Positions 1-7,228 of a DNA stretch of 15,344 nt are shown in pieces. The notes beneath the pieces were generated by a model, which ran no database searches, was not told the DNA's origin, and was given only the letters and a program-made list of their open reading frames with translations. Position 1 is the first letter of the stretch, and every line of letters begins with the position of its first letter. The position numbers and the translations under genes were made by a program. Source of the DNA: Lachnospiraceae bacterium UBA7054 (lineage in GTDB: Bacteria > Bacillota > Clostridia > Lachnospirales > Lachnospiraceae). The DNA is taken from positions 1 to 15,344 of the forward strand of contig DLAF01000005.1 of the NCBI GenBank assembly GCA_002492725.1. Direction: 5' to 3'.

Positions 1-1
1 C

Positions 2-196
2 CACATCTATGGGTACATTATAGATAAGGACGGGTATGTTGCTGTTTTAAATGGGGGTAATATTGATTTCAGTGTCAAAATTGAAAATGATACCTCTTAT
101 TTGGTAATTTATTATGTTGAATCCACAAAAGAAAACCTGAATGTATCAAATTTATCTTCTGCTACAGAAAAAATACTTTGGATTAAGATAAAATAG
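2..196 (+). CDS. C-terminal 64 residues of an unidentified protein (5' end outside window)
   Basis: The second plus-strand frame is open from the first base to a TAG at 194-196; the other two frames stop within the first 30 bases. The encoded tail begins HIYGYIIDKDGYVAVLNGG and ends LWIKIK. It is rich in Ile, Tyr, Asn and Ser, with alternating hydrophobic residues that suggest a beta-rich fold. I do not recognise the family and see no catalytic motif or membrane segment in the visible part. The DNA is more AT-rich than the genes after position 860. The stop lies 48 bases before the preferred start of the acetyltransferase gene, so the two may be co-transcribed. A chance open frame is possible, but it is open in the only usable frame and has a coherent composition. 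Confidence 0.55.
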   Translation, partial: HIYGYIIDKDGYVAVLNGGNIDFSVKIENDTSYLVIYYVESTKENLNVSNLSSATEKILWIKIK

Positions 197-244
197 AAAA
201 TGCAGAGTATGCACAAAAATTACAAGGATGAAGCAGGGCGGGAA

Positions 245-769
245 ATGGAATTAGTGACAAAAAGATTAATCATAAGAAGCTTACGGCCGACGGATGAAAC
301 AGCATTTATCGAAATGGCGTCGGATGGCAGTTTGTGGGAAATTTTTGGGGATTGCAGCGAATGTGATAAATGGATGGGTGAATTTATCAGCGATGCGATC
401 AGATTAGAAGCGGAAGATAATCCATACCATGAATATCTGGCATTTGCCATAGAGGATAAGATTAGTCATGTGGTGGTCGGTTCTGTGGGAAGCTCATATT
501 ATGAGGATTTTATGGAAGTCGGCGTTACTTATTTTATCGGTGCCGATTATCGGGGAAACGGATATGCTGCGGAAGCCCTGAAATGTCTTACAGACTATTT
601 ATTTGAAAGATATCATCTGAGCAAATTGATCGCCACAGCCTGTGTGAATAATATTGCTTCCTGCAAAACTTTGGAAAAAGCAGGGTTTTGTATGATTGAA
701 ACGAAGATGTATCAGGATTTGTATGATGAAAGCGAAAATATGAGTAATATTTATGAACTGGTAAGATAA
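245..769 (+). CDS. GNAT-family N-acetyltransferase (RimJ/RimL-like)
   Basis: A 174-residue protein of the Gcn5-related acetyltransferase superfamily, which moves the acetyl group of acetyl-CoA to an amine. The opening MELVTKRLIIRSL is the usual first strand of RimJ/RimL-type members. Residues 103-108 (RGNGYA) form motif A, the pyrophosphate-binding loop, and residues 136-148 (NIASCKTLEKAGF) are the typical motif B helix. The acceptor cannot be read from sequence; family members act on ribosomal protein N-termini, antibiotics or small amines. I chose the ATG at 245 because AGGG (235-238) lies six bases upstream and homologous proteins start at this point. An in-frame ATG at 200 would add 15 polar residues but has no clear Shine-Dalgarno site. 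The base composition is AT-rich like the fragment before it. Confidence 0.85.
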   Translation: MELVTKRLIIRSLRPTDETAFIEMASDGSLWEIFGDCSECDKWMGEFISDAIRLEAEDNPYHEYLAFAIEDKISHVVVGSVGSSYYEDFMEVGVTYFIGADYRGNGYAAEALKCLTDYLFERYHLSKLIATACVNNIASCKTLEKAGFCMIETKMYQDLYDESENMSNIYELVR

Positions 770-859
770 ACCGGGTATAGCAATAGTAATTTTCGATAAA
801 ATGTGATACGATGAATAGGCAAATGATAATAGATGCTGTAACGGAGATGACGGGAGACG

Positions 860-1957
860 ATGAAAAATATCAAAAAAGGACTTCTGGCAGTATTTGATCA
901 TGTCACCGAGTGTATGCTGCCGATCATCCCGCTTCTCCTTGCGGGCGGTATTTTAAAGATAATCGTAATGCTTTTGACAGCGGTACATATCCTGTCAGGA
1001 TCGACTGAGGTGATCCTGTCGGCGCTGGCAACGACGCCTTTCTATTTTTTACCGGTGTTTGTCGCTTATTCCGCTGCGAAGCATTTTGAGACAGATCCGC
1101 TGCTCGCGCTTACCAGTGTGTGCGTGATGCTGCTTCCGGATTTCGCAGCATTGATGGAGAGCGGAGAACGTGTAACTTTTGCAGGCATTCCCGTTTTGGC
1201 AGCGACTTATGCTTACAATGTGATTCCGATTATTTTATTAATCTATGTGATGTCTCACATTGTAAAGTGGCTGAAAAAATGGATCAGGGAAAGCCTTCAG
1301 CCCTACTTTTTGGCAGTTTGTGTGATCGCGGCAACGTCCCTGTTGGGGATTCTTGTCATTGAGCCGATCGTCAGTCTGTTAAGCAGTCTGCTGGCAGATG
1401 GCCTGGAGGTCATGCAGCTCAAGGCGCCGATGATTGCCTGGGCTATGTTTGCGGGGCTGACGACCATTCTGGTATCTACGGGAATGCACTGGATCTTTAT
1501 CACGCTGGCGATCACGCAAATTGGTGTGACGGGTGTGGACTATGGCATTATGGTGGGATTTTTGATTTCCAATATCTCGCTTGCGGGATGTGATTTGGCG
1601 GTTTTTGTCAAGTCAAAGACGGCGGATAAAAAGGCGATGTCGATCAGCGCGATGATCACGGAATTTGCGTCAGGAATTGCGGAGCCGTCTATCTTTGGCG
1701 TGTGCTTTCAGGAGAAAACGCCCCTGATCGGCAATGTGCTTGGCTGTATGATCGCGGGCGTGGTGCAGGGGATTTTAACGGTGCACTGTTATACGTTTGC
1801 CTTTCCCTGTATTCCGACGATTTTAATGTTTTACAGCGTGGAGGAGCCGAACAATCTGTGGAAGGCGGCCGTTGTAGCGGCGGTGGCTTTTGCCGCGAGT
1901 TTTTTCATTACAGCGCTTGTCTACCGCGATACGAGGGGAATAAACAGTGGAGAATAA
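860..1957 (+). CDS. PTS sugar transporter subunit EIIC, stand-alone (glucose/beta-glucoside/sucrose superfamily)
   Basis: A 365-residue multi-spanning inner-membrane protein with about ten hydrophobic segments. It matches the EIIC membrane domain of the glucose-superfamily phosphotransferase permeases. The opening (GLLAVFDHVTECMLPIIPLLLAGG) resembles the first helices of that domain. Two sugar-site signatures are visible: residues 206-213 (STGMHWIF) with His210, and residues 274-280 (AEPSIFG) with Glu275, equivalent to the family's GLHW and TEPAIYG motifs. No EIIB domain (phospho-cysteine, CiT motif) or EIIA domain is fused at either end, and none is encoded nearby, so sugar phosphorylation would need partners in trans. 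GGGAG (852-856) precedes the ATG closely. The stop overlaps the GTG start of the next gene by 11 bases, so translation of the two is probably coupled. The sugar is unknown. Confidence 0.88.
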   Translation: MKNIKKGLLAVFDHVTECMLPIIPLLLAGGILKIIVMLLTAVHILSGSTEVILSALATTPFYFLPVFVAYSAAKHFETDPLLALTSVCVMLLPDFAALMESGERVTFAGIPVLAATYAYNVIPIILLIYVMSHIVKWLKKWIRESLQPYFLAVCVIAATSLLGILVIEPIVSLLSSLLADGLEVMQLKAPMIAWAMFAGLTTILVSTGMHWIFITLAITQIGVTGVDYGIMVGFLISNISLAGCDLAVFVKSKTADKKAMSISAMITEFASGIAEPSIFGVCFQEKTPLIGNVLGCMIAGVVQGILTVHCYTFAFPCIPTILMFYSVEEPNNLWKAAVVAAVAFAASFFITALVYRDTRGINSGE

Positions 1958-2603
1958 AGTGACAAAAACCTGCCCCGGCTGCGGCGCGGGACTGCCTGAT
2001 AAACAGCCGGCAATCTGCCCCTATTGCGGCAGGGAGCTGATCGATTTAAGCAGGCTGCATACGGATCAAAAAATTACAGAGGTGAAACAGGTACAGGCGC
2101 AGACGGCGGCTATTCCGAAAAAGATTGGAATTGTCGTTGTGGTGACGCTGCTTGTTTTATTTCTGCTGTTTATGCTTGCCGTTCTTTTGGATGTGCCGGG
2201 TAAACTGAAAGAGACCAAAATGGAGAGGGAGGTTGACAGCCTTTCCCGTGATATGGAGGAGGCGTACGAGGACGGAGATTGGGACAAACTGGAGCAGTAT
2301 CTGATCCTTGAGTGTGAGGATTATATCGATGCACCCGATTATTTTCTCTATCGCACAGCGTGGTATCTGCACACATTTCCGCCCGAATTTGACGAGGCGG
2401 TGGCAGCGCATGATACAGCGAAGATGTTGGAACTGTATGAGATTCTGGCAGAAGATTACAACATGCGGGATGATGGGATCTTCTATCAGATCTATGAGAC
2501 GGATGACGCGATAGAGGATGCTTTGAAAGAGGAAGTGGAACGGGAGACGGCAGTCTTGACGGAGGAAGGGTTAGAGGATGAAATGTACAAACTGCGGCGC
2601 TGA
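1947..2603 (+). CDS. Zinc-ribbon single-pass membrane protein, function unknown (first of trio)
   Basis: A 218-residue protein starting with GTG, with GAGGGGAA (1933-1940) as Shine-Dalgarno site inside the end of the EIIC gene. Residues 9-27 form a zinc ribbon with Cys9, Cys12, Cys24 and Cys27 (CPGC and CPYC knuckles). A strongly hydrophobic helix follows at about 60-82, then an acidic, mostly helical domain of about 135 residues. By the positive-inside rule the zinc ribbon should be cytoplasmic and the acidic domain outside. The segment after the membrane, EREVDSLSRDMEE, resembles the equivalent segment of the third gene of this cassette. The next gene overlaps its last 26 bases. The arrangement (short zinc ribbon, TM helix, extracytoplasmic domain) is common in Clostridia proteins of unknown role. 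I assign no function; redox sensing or assembly scaffolding are only guesses. Confidence 0.8.
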   Translation: MENKVTKTCPGCGAGLPDKQPAICPYCGRELIDLSRLHTDQKITEVKQVQAQTAAIPKKIGIVVVVTLLVLFLLFMLAVLLDVPGKLKETKMEREVDSLSRDMEEAYEDGDWDKLEQYLILECEDYIDAPDYFLYRTAWYLHTFPPEFDEAVAAHDTAKMLELYEILAEDYNMRDDGIFYQIYETDDAIEDALKEEVERETAVLTEEGLEDEMYKLRR

Positions 2604-3324
2604 TTTTGCCAGTGATCAATTGAAATGTCCCTATTGCGGCAGGGTCAATGAACATGCCCTGAAGCTGGCCAAAGAGCTCCAGACTTATGATAAAGCGTAT
2701 GAAGAAAAGCGGGATGAACTTTTGGAGACCGGGACGGGGCAGGTGCTTAGGCATCTTACGTTCGGAATGGGAATTGTTTTTCTGGTGATTCTCTGCGTTG
2801 CGTTTGGCTGTGTTGCCTTTTATCAGTATCGCTATTCTGATCATTCGACCTATGAAGTAACGGGGGCGCGCCTTACCGGGAATAAGGAGAAGATCGGCAA
2901 ATACCTGGAGGATAAGCAGTATATTCGCGCTTATCTTCTCGCTTCTGCCACGGATCCGACAGGCGAATACTTTAGGTATTATCCGGAGTATGCAGCGGAT
3001 CTTTCGGACATCTATTCCTATTCGCTCATTCTGGTCGGAGTTTTGCATTCCATGGAATCCATGGACGAGGGTGACAATTATGCCCCGCTGTTGGATACGG
3101 ACGTCATCACGATGCAGATTTTTTACGGTTCTGGCAATGACAGTCCGATCAAGGAGGATCTGATACGGGAAGTTGACGGCTATTTAAAAAATTATTATCG
3201 GCTTACCGATGAAGAAATCGAAGATTTGAAGGAGTCGGCTTCGGGAGGACAGTTTACGCTGGAAGGAATCGCAGATATTGAGGACGTGACCAAGAGACGG
3301 ATGGAGGCCTATTTTGAAAAATAA
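2578..3324 (+). CDS. Zinc-ribbon single-pass membrane protein, function unknown (second of trio)
   Basis: A 248-residue protein. The zinc ribbon lies at the very N-terminus: Cys3, Cys6, Cys17 and Cys20 (CTNC and CPYC). A short charged helix follows, then one transmembrane segment at about 61-82, and an external domain of about 165 residues rich in Tyr, Asp and Glu. No known catalytic motif is visible. The ATG at 2578 lies within the end of the previous gene, with GGAAGG (2562-2567 region) upstream. Its knuckle DNA (CCCTATTGCGGCAGGG) is the same as that in the previous gene, which suggests duplication of the ribbon-coding segment. The last 11 bases overlap the TTG start of the third gene. Cassette position suggests that the three membrane proteins act together. 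Confidence 0.8.
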   Translation: MKCTNCGADFASDQLKCPYCGRVNEHALKLAKELQTYDKAYEEKRDELLETGTGQVLRHLTFGMGIVFLVILCVAFGCVAFYQYRYSDHSTYEVTGARLTGNKEKIGKYLEDKQYIRAYLLASATDPTGEYFRYYPEYAADLSDIYSYSLILVGVLHSMESMDEGDNYAPLLDTDVITMQIFYGSGNDSPIKEDLIREVDGYLKNYYRLTDEEIEDLKESASGGQFTLEGIADIEDVTKRRMEAYFEK

Positions 3325-3709
3325 GACAAATACCAAATATTATATACTGATTGTTGTGTTTACCGTGATATTTTTCCTGTGTATGGCATTTTGTTTTACG
3401 AGATTTCGGACGCTGTCACGTGATTATAAAATCAGATCGCTGTCTTATCGAATGGAAGAGATAGAGCTTGAAGAGAAAATGTACGGGCCGTCTCATACTT
3501 TCTCCTCGCTGTATTTTTCCAATAATTACGAGGAGGAGTTTGACGAGTACTGGGAATTTTGCGACGCTTACCTTGCCTATGTGAGAGGAAGATTCTCTGA
3601 GGAGAAAACGCCTTATACGGAAGTGCTGCAGGACTATCTGGACACTGCGCCGGGAGGAGAGCGGGAAAAGGCGGTGGAAGGCTATCTGGAAGAGCTTGAG
3701 AGACCGTAA
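3314..3709 (+). CDS. Small single-pass membrane protein, function unknown (third of trio)
   Basis: A 131-residue protein with a TTG start; GGAGG (3303-3307) lies six bases upstream, inside the end of the previous gene. A lysine-rich N-terminus of eight residues leads into a transmembrane helix at about 9-28, followed by an acidic, aromatic-rich soluble domain. There is no zinc ribbon. The segment after the membrane (YKIRSLSYRMEE) resembles that of the first trio member (EREVDSLSRDMEE), so it may be a paralogue that lost, or never had, the ribbon. It ends 23 bases before the glycosyltransferase gene. No homologue is recognised; coding status is supported by the start signal, the overlap pattern and the clean membrane anchor. 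Confidence 0.72.
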   Translation: MKNKTNTKYYILIVVFTVIFFLCMAFCFTRFRTLSRDYKIRSLSYRMEEIELEEKMYGPSHTFSSLYFSNNYEEEFDEYWEFCDAYLAYVRGRFSEEKTPYTEVLQDYLDTAPGGEREKAVEGYLEELERP

Positions 3710-3732
3710 AAGGGATAAAGAAGGAATCGGCT

Positions 3733-5007
3733 ATGAAGAAACTGTTGTTTTTTACAGGAGATATTGAGACGCAAGGGTACTTTTCCCTGCAGATTGCGGA
3801 GGCAATGAGTGCGCTCGGTCACGAGACGTTCATCTTTGACTTAAGCCGTCCCAGAGTCAGCGCAGAAAAGTTTTTCCGCTTTTTTGAGAAGGGAAATACG
3901 GCGCTCATTAATTTTAACTTTCACGGGATGAGCGGAGAAGAGTATTTTCTGGATGAGGATGATACGATGATGTGGGATGCCCTTGATATCCCTGCTTATA
4001 ACATTGTGGTGGATCATCCCATGTATTACCATCATTTTTTGGAGAAAGTACCGCGGCGTTACTGCCATATCAGTATTGACAGAAATCATATCGCTTATAT
4101 GAAGCGGTTTTTCCCCGAGATTGCAAACGGACCGTTTCTTCCGCTTGCGGGCACAAAGTTATATCCGAATAAGGAGAATGTGCCGATCGCTTATCGCAAA
4201 TTTGACGTGACCATGGTGGGAAATTACTGCAGACCTTCCACCTTTGACAAATACATTACCAGGATCGATGACGAATACACGGCTTTTTATCATGGAATGA
4301 TCGACGATTTGTTGGCGAATCCGCAAAAGACCGTGGAGGAGGTAGCCGAGGCGCATTTGAGGGAGGAACTTTCAGAGGTGCCCGAGGAGGAGCTTAAAAA
4401 GGTCATGGCGGCCCTTACCTTCATTGACCTGTATGTACGTTATACTTTCAGAGGGCGTGCCGTGCAGGAGCTTGTGGACGCGGGAATCAGGGTGTATGTG
4501 TTCGGTGACGGATGGGAACTTTTGGACTGCGCCCATCCGGAGAATTTAAAGATCATGAATAACCTGGACTCGGAGGGGTGCTTAAAGAAATTGTGCCAGA
4601 CAAAGCTTTCCCTCAATGTAATGCCCTGGTTCAAGGACGGTGCGCATGACCGCATCTTTAATACGATGTTGAACGGCGCCGTGTGTCTGACGGACAGCAG
4701 CCTTTATTTGGACGAAATATTACACGACAAAGAAGATTGTGCAATCTATTCGCTCTCACAGATGGAGAAGCTTCCTGAAATAGCAGCTTCGCTGCTTACG
4801 GATCCCGACCTTATGCAGAGAATTGCGGACGGCGGAGATCAGCTGGCACAGGCGGGACATACTTGGGCACACAGGGCGAAAGTGCTGCATGAGTTGATTG
4901 AAGGGATAACGTGTGAAAGCCGGAACAGGATCGGCAATAGTAAAGTTGCTTCGCAACTTAACTATGCGAGGATCTGCGATCCTCGGCATAAGATAAAGAA
5001 GGAGTAA
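3733..5007 (+). CDS. CgeB/YkvP-like glycosyltransferase family protein
   Basis: A 424-residue probable GT-B type glycosyltransferase. The N-terminus (MKKLLFFTGDIETQGYFSLQ) opens a Rossmann-like domain. The C-terminal domain at about residues 290-395 contains NVMPWFKDGAHDRIFNTMLN followed by a loop with LTDSSLYLDEIL, typical of the Glyco_trans_1_2 domain found in spore-maturation proteins CgeB and YkvP. Members are thought to transfer sugars from nucleotide donors to surface polymers or spore-coat targets; the acceptor here is unknown. AAGGA stands about seven bases before the ATG. The last 24 codons lie in a double-palindrome DNA element (separate entry), so the SNSKVASQLNYARICDPRH-like tail is probably not native to the family. 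An HD-domain gene follows 17 bases later. Confidence 0.72.
   Translation: MKKLLFFTGDIETQGYFSLQIAEAMSALGHETFIFDLSRPRVSAEKFFRFFEKGNTALINFNFHGMSGEEYFLDEDDTMMWDALDIPAYNIVVDHPMYYHHFLEKVPRRYCHISIDRNHIAYMKRFFPEIANGPFLPLAGTKLYPNKENVPIAYRKFDVTMVGNYCRPSTFDKYITRIDDEYTAFYHGMIDDLLANPQKTVEEVAEAHLREELSEVPEEELKKVMAALTFIDLYVRYTFRGRAVQELVDAGIRVYVFGDGWELLDCAHPENLKIMNNLDSEGCLKKLCQTKLSLNVMPWFKDGAHDRIFNTMLNGAVCLTDSSLYLDEILHDKEDCAIYSLSQMEKLPEIAASLLTDPDLMQRIADGGDQLAQAGHTWAHRAKVLHELIEGITCESRNRIGNSKVASQLNYARICDPRHKIKKE
4934..4990. repeat. Composite palindromic element (two adjoining hairpins) within the 3' end of the glycosyltransferase gene
   Basis: Two strong inverted repeats lie side by side. Hairpin 1 (4934-4967) has a core AAGTTGC (4943-4949), a three-base TTC loop and GCAACTT (4953-4959), flanked by TAGT/ACTA and GCA/TGC arms with small A mismatches or bulges. 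Hairpin 2 (4963-4990) has GAGGATC (4968-4974), a TGC loop and GATCCTC (4978-4984), extended by TATGC/GCATA arms with one bulged G. They share the bases around 4963-4967, so alternative pairings are possible. No run of T follows, so this is not a classical intrinsic terminator. The structure resembles dispersed REP/BIME-like or MITE-like palindromes. No second full copy is present in this window, so its repeated nature is inferred. Confidence 0.6.
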
Positions 5008-5024
5008 ACGAGGGAGAGAGGTAT

Positions 5025-5678
5025 ATGGATTTATTGAAAGGTTACAGACAGAGGCGCAGGGAACGTTTGTATAGACTTTACGAACGACATAAGAGGATTC
5101 GCGCGCTTTTGAAAGAACACGCGGAAGATATTTTGGAGTCAAAAAATTTTAAGGGAACCAGAGCGCATATTCAGCACGGAAGTATGACGGTGCATAATCA
5201 TTGCATGGATGTGGCGCGTTACAGTCTGCTTCTCAACAACAAGTTGGGGATCGGCTGCAACAAACATGATCTGATCCGCGGGGCGCTTTTGCATGATTAT
5301 TTTTTGTATGACTGGCATGATAAGGCATATCTGGCACACAGACAGCGCCTGCATGGATTTCATCATCCGATGACGGCATTGAAAAATGCGGAGAAAGAAT
5401 ATACGCTGAACGATATCCAGCGGGAGATCATCAAAAAGCATATGTGGCCCCTGTCGGTGATTCCGCCCATGTGCAGGGAAGCCTGGGTGGTGACGGCGGC
5501 AGATAAATATTGTTCTTTTCTTGAGACGGTGGGCTTACATAAGGGACACGGTGCGTATCATGTTGCAGACGATTCCTTGCAGGATAAGCTGGCTGAGACA
5601 AAGAAGCTTCGCGAGGTGAACGGTGTGTTTGGCGCAGACACAGAAGCGAACAGGAAAAGCGGGGCGCAGGCATCGTGA
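5025..5678 (+). CDS. HD-domain metal-dependent hydrolase, uncharacterised
   Basis: A 217-residue protein with an HD-superfamily core. The N-terminal 35 residues are very basic (RQRRRERLYRLYERHKR) and may form a helix that contacts nucleic acid or membrane. Metal-ligand candidates are His57 or His59 in HGSMTVHNHCMD, the HD pair His90-Asp91 in ALLHDYFLYDWH, and Asp160 in TAADKYCS. His113-His114 may also contribute. HD proteins hydrolyse phosphate esters such as nucleotides, cyclic di-nucleotides or (p)ppGpp, but no accessory domain identifies the substrate. A strong purine-rich Shine-Dalgarno site (GAGGGAGAGAGG) precedes the ATG. Its TGA overlaps the GTG of the decarboxylase gene by four bases, so the two are likely translationally coupled. 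Confidence 0.82.
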   Translation: MDLLKGYRQRRRERLYRLYERHKRIRALLKEHAEDILESKNFKGTRAHIQHGSMTVHNHCMDVARYSLLLNNKLGIGCNKHDLIRGALLHDYFLYDWHDKAYLAHRQRLHGFHHPMTALKNAEKEYTLNDIQREIIKKHMWPLSVIPPMCREAWVVTAADKYCSFLETVGLHKGHGAYHVADDSLQDKLAETKKLREVNGVFGADTEANRKSGAQAS

Positions 5679-7195
5679 GTGCAGACTTAAGTCTCTACCA
5701 AACTCTGAGGAAATATGCCGCGGGGGATGTCTATCCCTGCCATATGCCGGGGCATAAACGCAATCCTGAGGGCGGCGAGATGGCGGGTTTTTTTGGCATT
5801 GATATCACGGAGATCGAGGGCTTTGATAACCTTCATCACGCAGAGGGCATTTTGCGGGAGGCACAGGAACGGGCGAACCGCCTCTACGGAGCGGACGAGA
5901 CTTTCTTTTTGGTGAATGGGAGCACGGCAGGGATCTTGGCAGCAGTGATGGCGGCAGCAAGACCGGGCGAGGAGATTCTGATCGCCCGTAACTGCCATAG
6001 GTCAGTTTATCATGCGGCGCTCATGCAGGATCTTAAAGTGCACTATTACCGGCCCAAGATGATACAAGAATATGATATTTGTGATGGCGTGAGCGCCGAA
6101 GAAATCGGCAGGCTGCTGGATGATCATCCGGCGATCAAGGCGGTGGTGATCACTTCCCCTACCTATGAGGGAATCATTTCCGATGTGGCAAAAATCGCGG
6201 CGGCGGTGCATGATCGGGATAAGATTTTGATTGTGGACGAGGCACATGGCGCACATCTCGATCCTCATATGGGTGGAGCTGTCGCTGCGGGAGCGGATCT
6301 GGTAATCCATAGTCTGCACAAGACGCTTCCCAGTCTGACACAGACAGCGCTTTTGCATGTAAACGGCGGCCGCGTGAACAGGGACAGGCTGCATGGTTAT
6401 CTGGCGATGGTGCAAAGCAGCAGTCCTTCCTATATACTTATGGCGGGAATGGATGCCTGCGTGCGTTTTCTGGAAAAGGAAGGGAAAGAAAGATTTGCCT
6501 TTTTCAGAGAGCAGAGGGAAAATTTTCTGAAAAAAACGGAAAATTTGCGATATCTTGCCATTGGAAAAATGACAGATTTGTCAGAAAACGAATATGCACT
6601 ATTGGACTGGGATATGGGAAAAATCCTTATTTCCGTGAAAGATGCGGGTATGACGGGAAAACAGCTGTCCGATATGCTGCGGGACGATTATCATATGGAA
6701 CTGGAGATGGCAGCTGCGACTTACGGACTGGCATTGATGACATGGATGGATACGGCGGAAGGCTGGCAGAGATTGGCTGACGCGCTTTTGCTAATAGATG
6801 ATAGGATAGAGAAGGAGCGCAGCGGACAAACGCGGCGATTGATAAAGGCTGCGAAAGAGGGAATGTTGCAGGAGTCAGGGCCTGCGGGTGAATGGCCGCA
6901 GGGAACGGCGCGTGCGGCGGCCGGGCTTCCCCGGACGGTAATGACGCTTGCGCAGGCGTTTCACAGCGAACATGAGGAGATTTTGATAAAGGAGGCTGCA
7001 GACAGGATCAGCGCGGATTTTATCAATCTTTATCCTCCGGGAATCCCGTTGGCGGTTCCGGGGGAGAAGTTGACGAAGATGCTTTTGGATCATATTGTAG
7101 AAAATGTGAGAAAAGGGTTTACGGTGCAGGGGCTTTCGGCAGCAGGCAAGGTCAGCGTTGTAGTTGAAATTCCTGAGAAAATATGGCATTATTAA
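5675..7195 (+). CDS. Orn/Lys/Arg decarboxylase family protein (PLP fold type I; YaaO/SpeA-like)
   Basis: A 506-residue PLP enzyme, close in length to Bacillus SpeA/YaaO (about 480-490). The N-terminus holds the family signature HMPGHKRN (residues 23-30). DEAHG (188-192) supplies the aspartate that pairs with the PLP ring nitrogen. HSLHKT (212-217) holds the Schiff-base lysine, Lys216. The C-terminal domain with YPPGIP is intact, so the enzyme appears functional. It would decarboxylate a basic amino acid as an entry to polyamine synthesis; whether Arg, Lys or Orn cannot be decided here. The GTG start overlaps the HD gene stop (GTGA), with GGGGCGCAGG upstream. It sits ahead of yaaR and holB as yaaO does in B. 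subtilis, but the intervening tmk and yaaQ are absent. Confidence 0.9.
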   Translation: MSADLSLYQTLRKYAAGDVYPCHMPGHKRNPEGGEMAGFFGIDITEIEGFDNLHHAEGILREAQERANRLYGADETFFLVNGSTAGILAAVMAAARPGEEILIARNCHRSVYHAALMQDLKVHYYRPKMIQEYDICDGVSAEEIGRLLDDHPAIKAVVITSPTYEGIISDVAKIAAAVHDRDKILIVDEAHGAHLDPHMGGAVAAGADLVIHSLHKTLPSLTQTALLHVNGGRVNRDRLHGYLAMVQSSSPSYILMAGMDACVRFLEKEGKERFAFFREQRENFLKKTENLRYLAIGKMTDLSENEYALLDWDMGKILISVKDAGMTGKQLSDMLRDDYHMELEMAAATYGLALMTWMDTAEGWQRLADALLLIDDRIEKERSGQTRRLIKAAKEGMLQESGPAGEWPQGTARAAAGLPRTVMTLAQAFHSEHEEILIKEAADRISADFINLYPPGIPLAVPGEKLTKMLLDHIVENVRKGFTVQGLSAAGKVSVVVEIPEKIWHY

Positions 7196-7228
7196 AGGTA
7201 CGGGAAGCTGTGATACCAAGGGGGTAAA

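Noticed and set aside
784..812. Possible promoter before the EIIC gene (extended -10 like TGATACGAT at 804-812)
   Set aside because: The -10 matches consensus at only four of six positions and no acceptable -35 box lies 16-18 bases upstream, so I do not list it as a feature.
2170..3048. A 292-codon open frame on the minus strand opposite the first two zinc-ribbon genes
   Set aside because: Its composition is an odd Pro/Ser/His/Arg-rich mix without domains. The opposing plus-strand genes have zinc ribbons, membrane helices, start signals and coupled overlaps, so this is an antisense shadow.
4934..4990. Reading the double hairpin as an intrinsic transcription terminator
   Set aside because: It lies upstream of the stop codon, no T-tract follows either stem, and the next gene starts shortly after with a strong ribosome-binding site.
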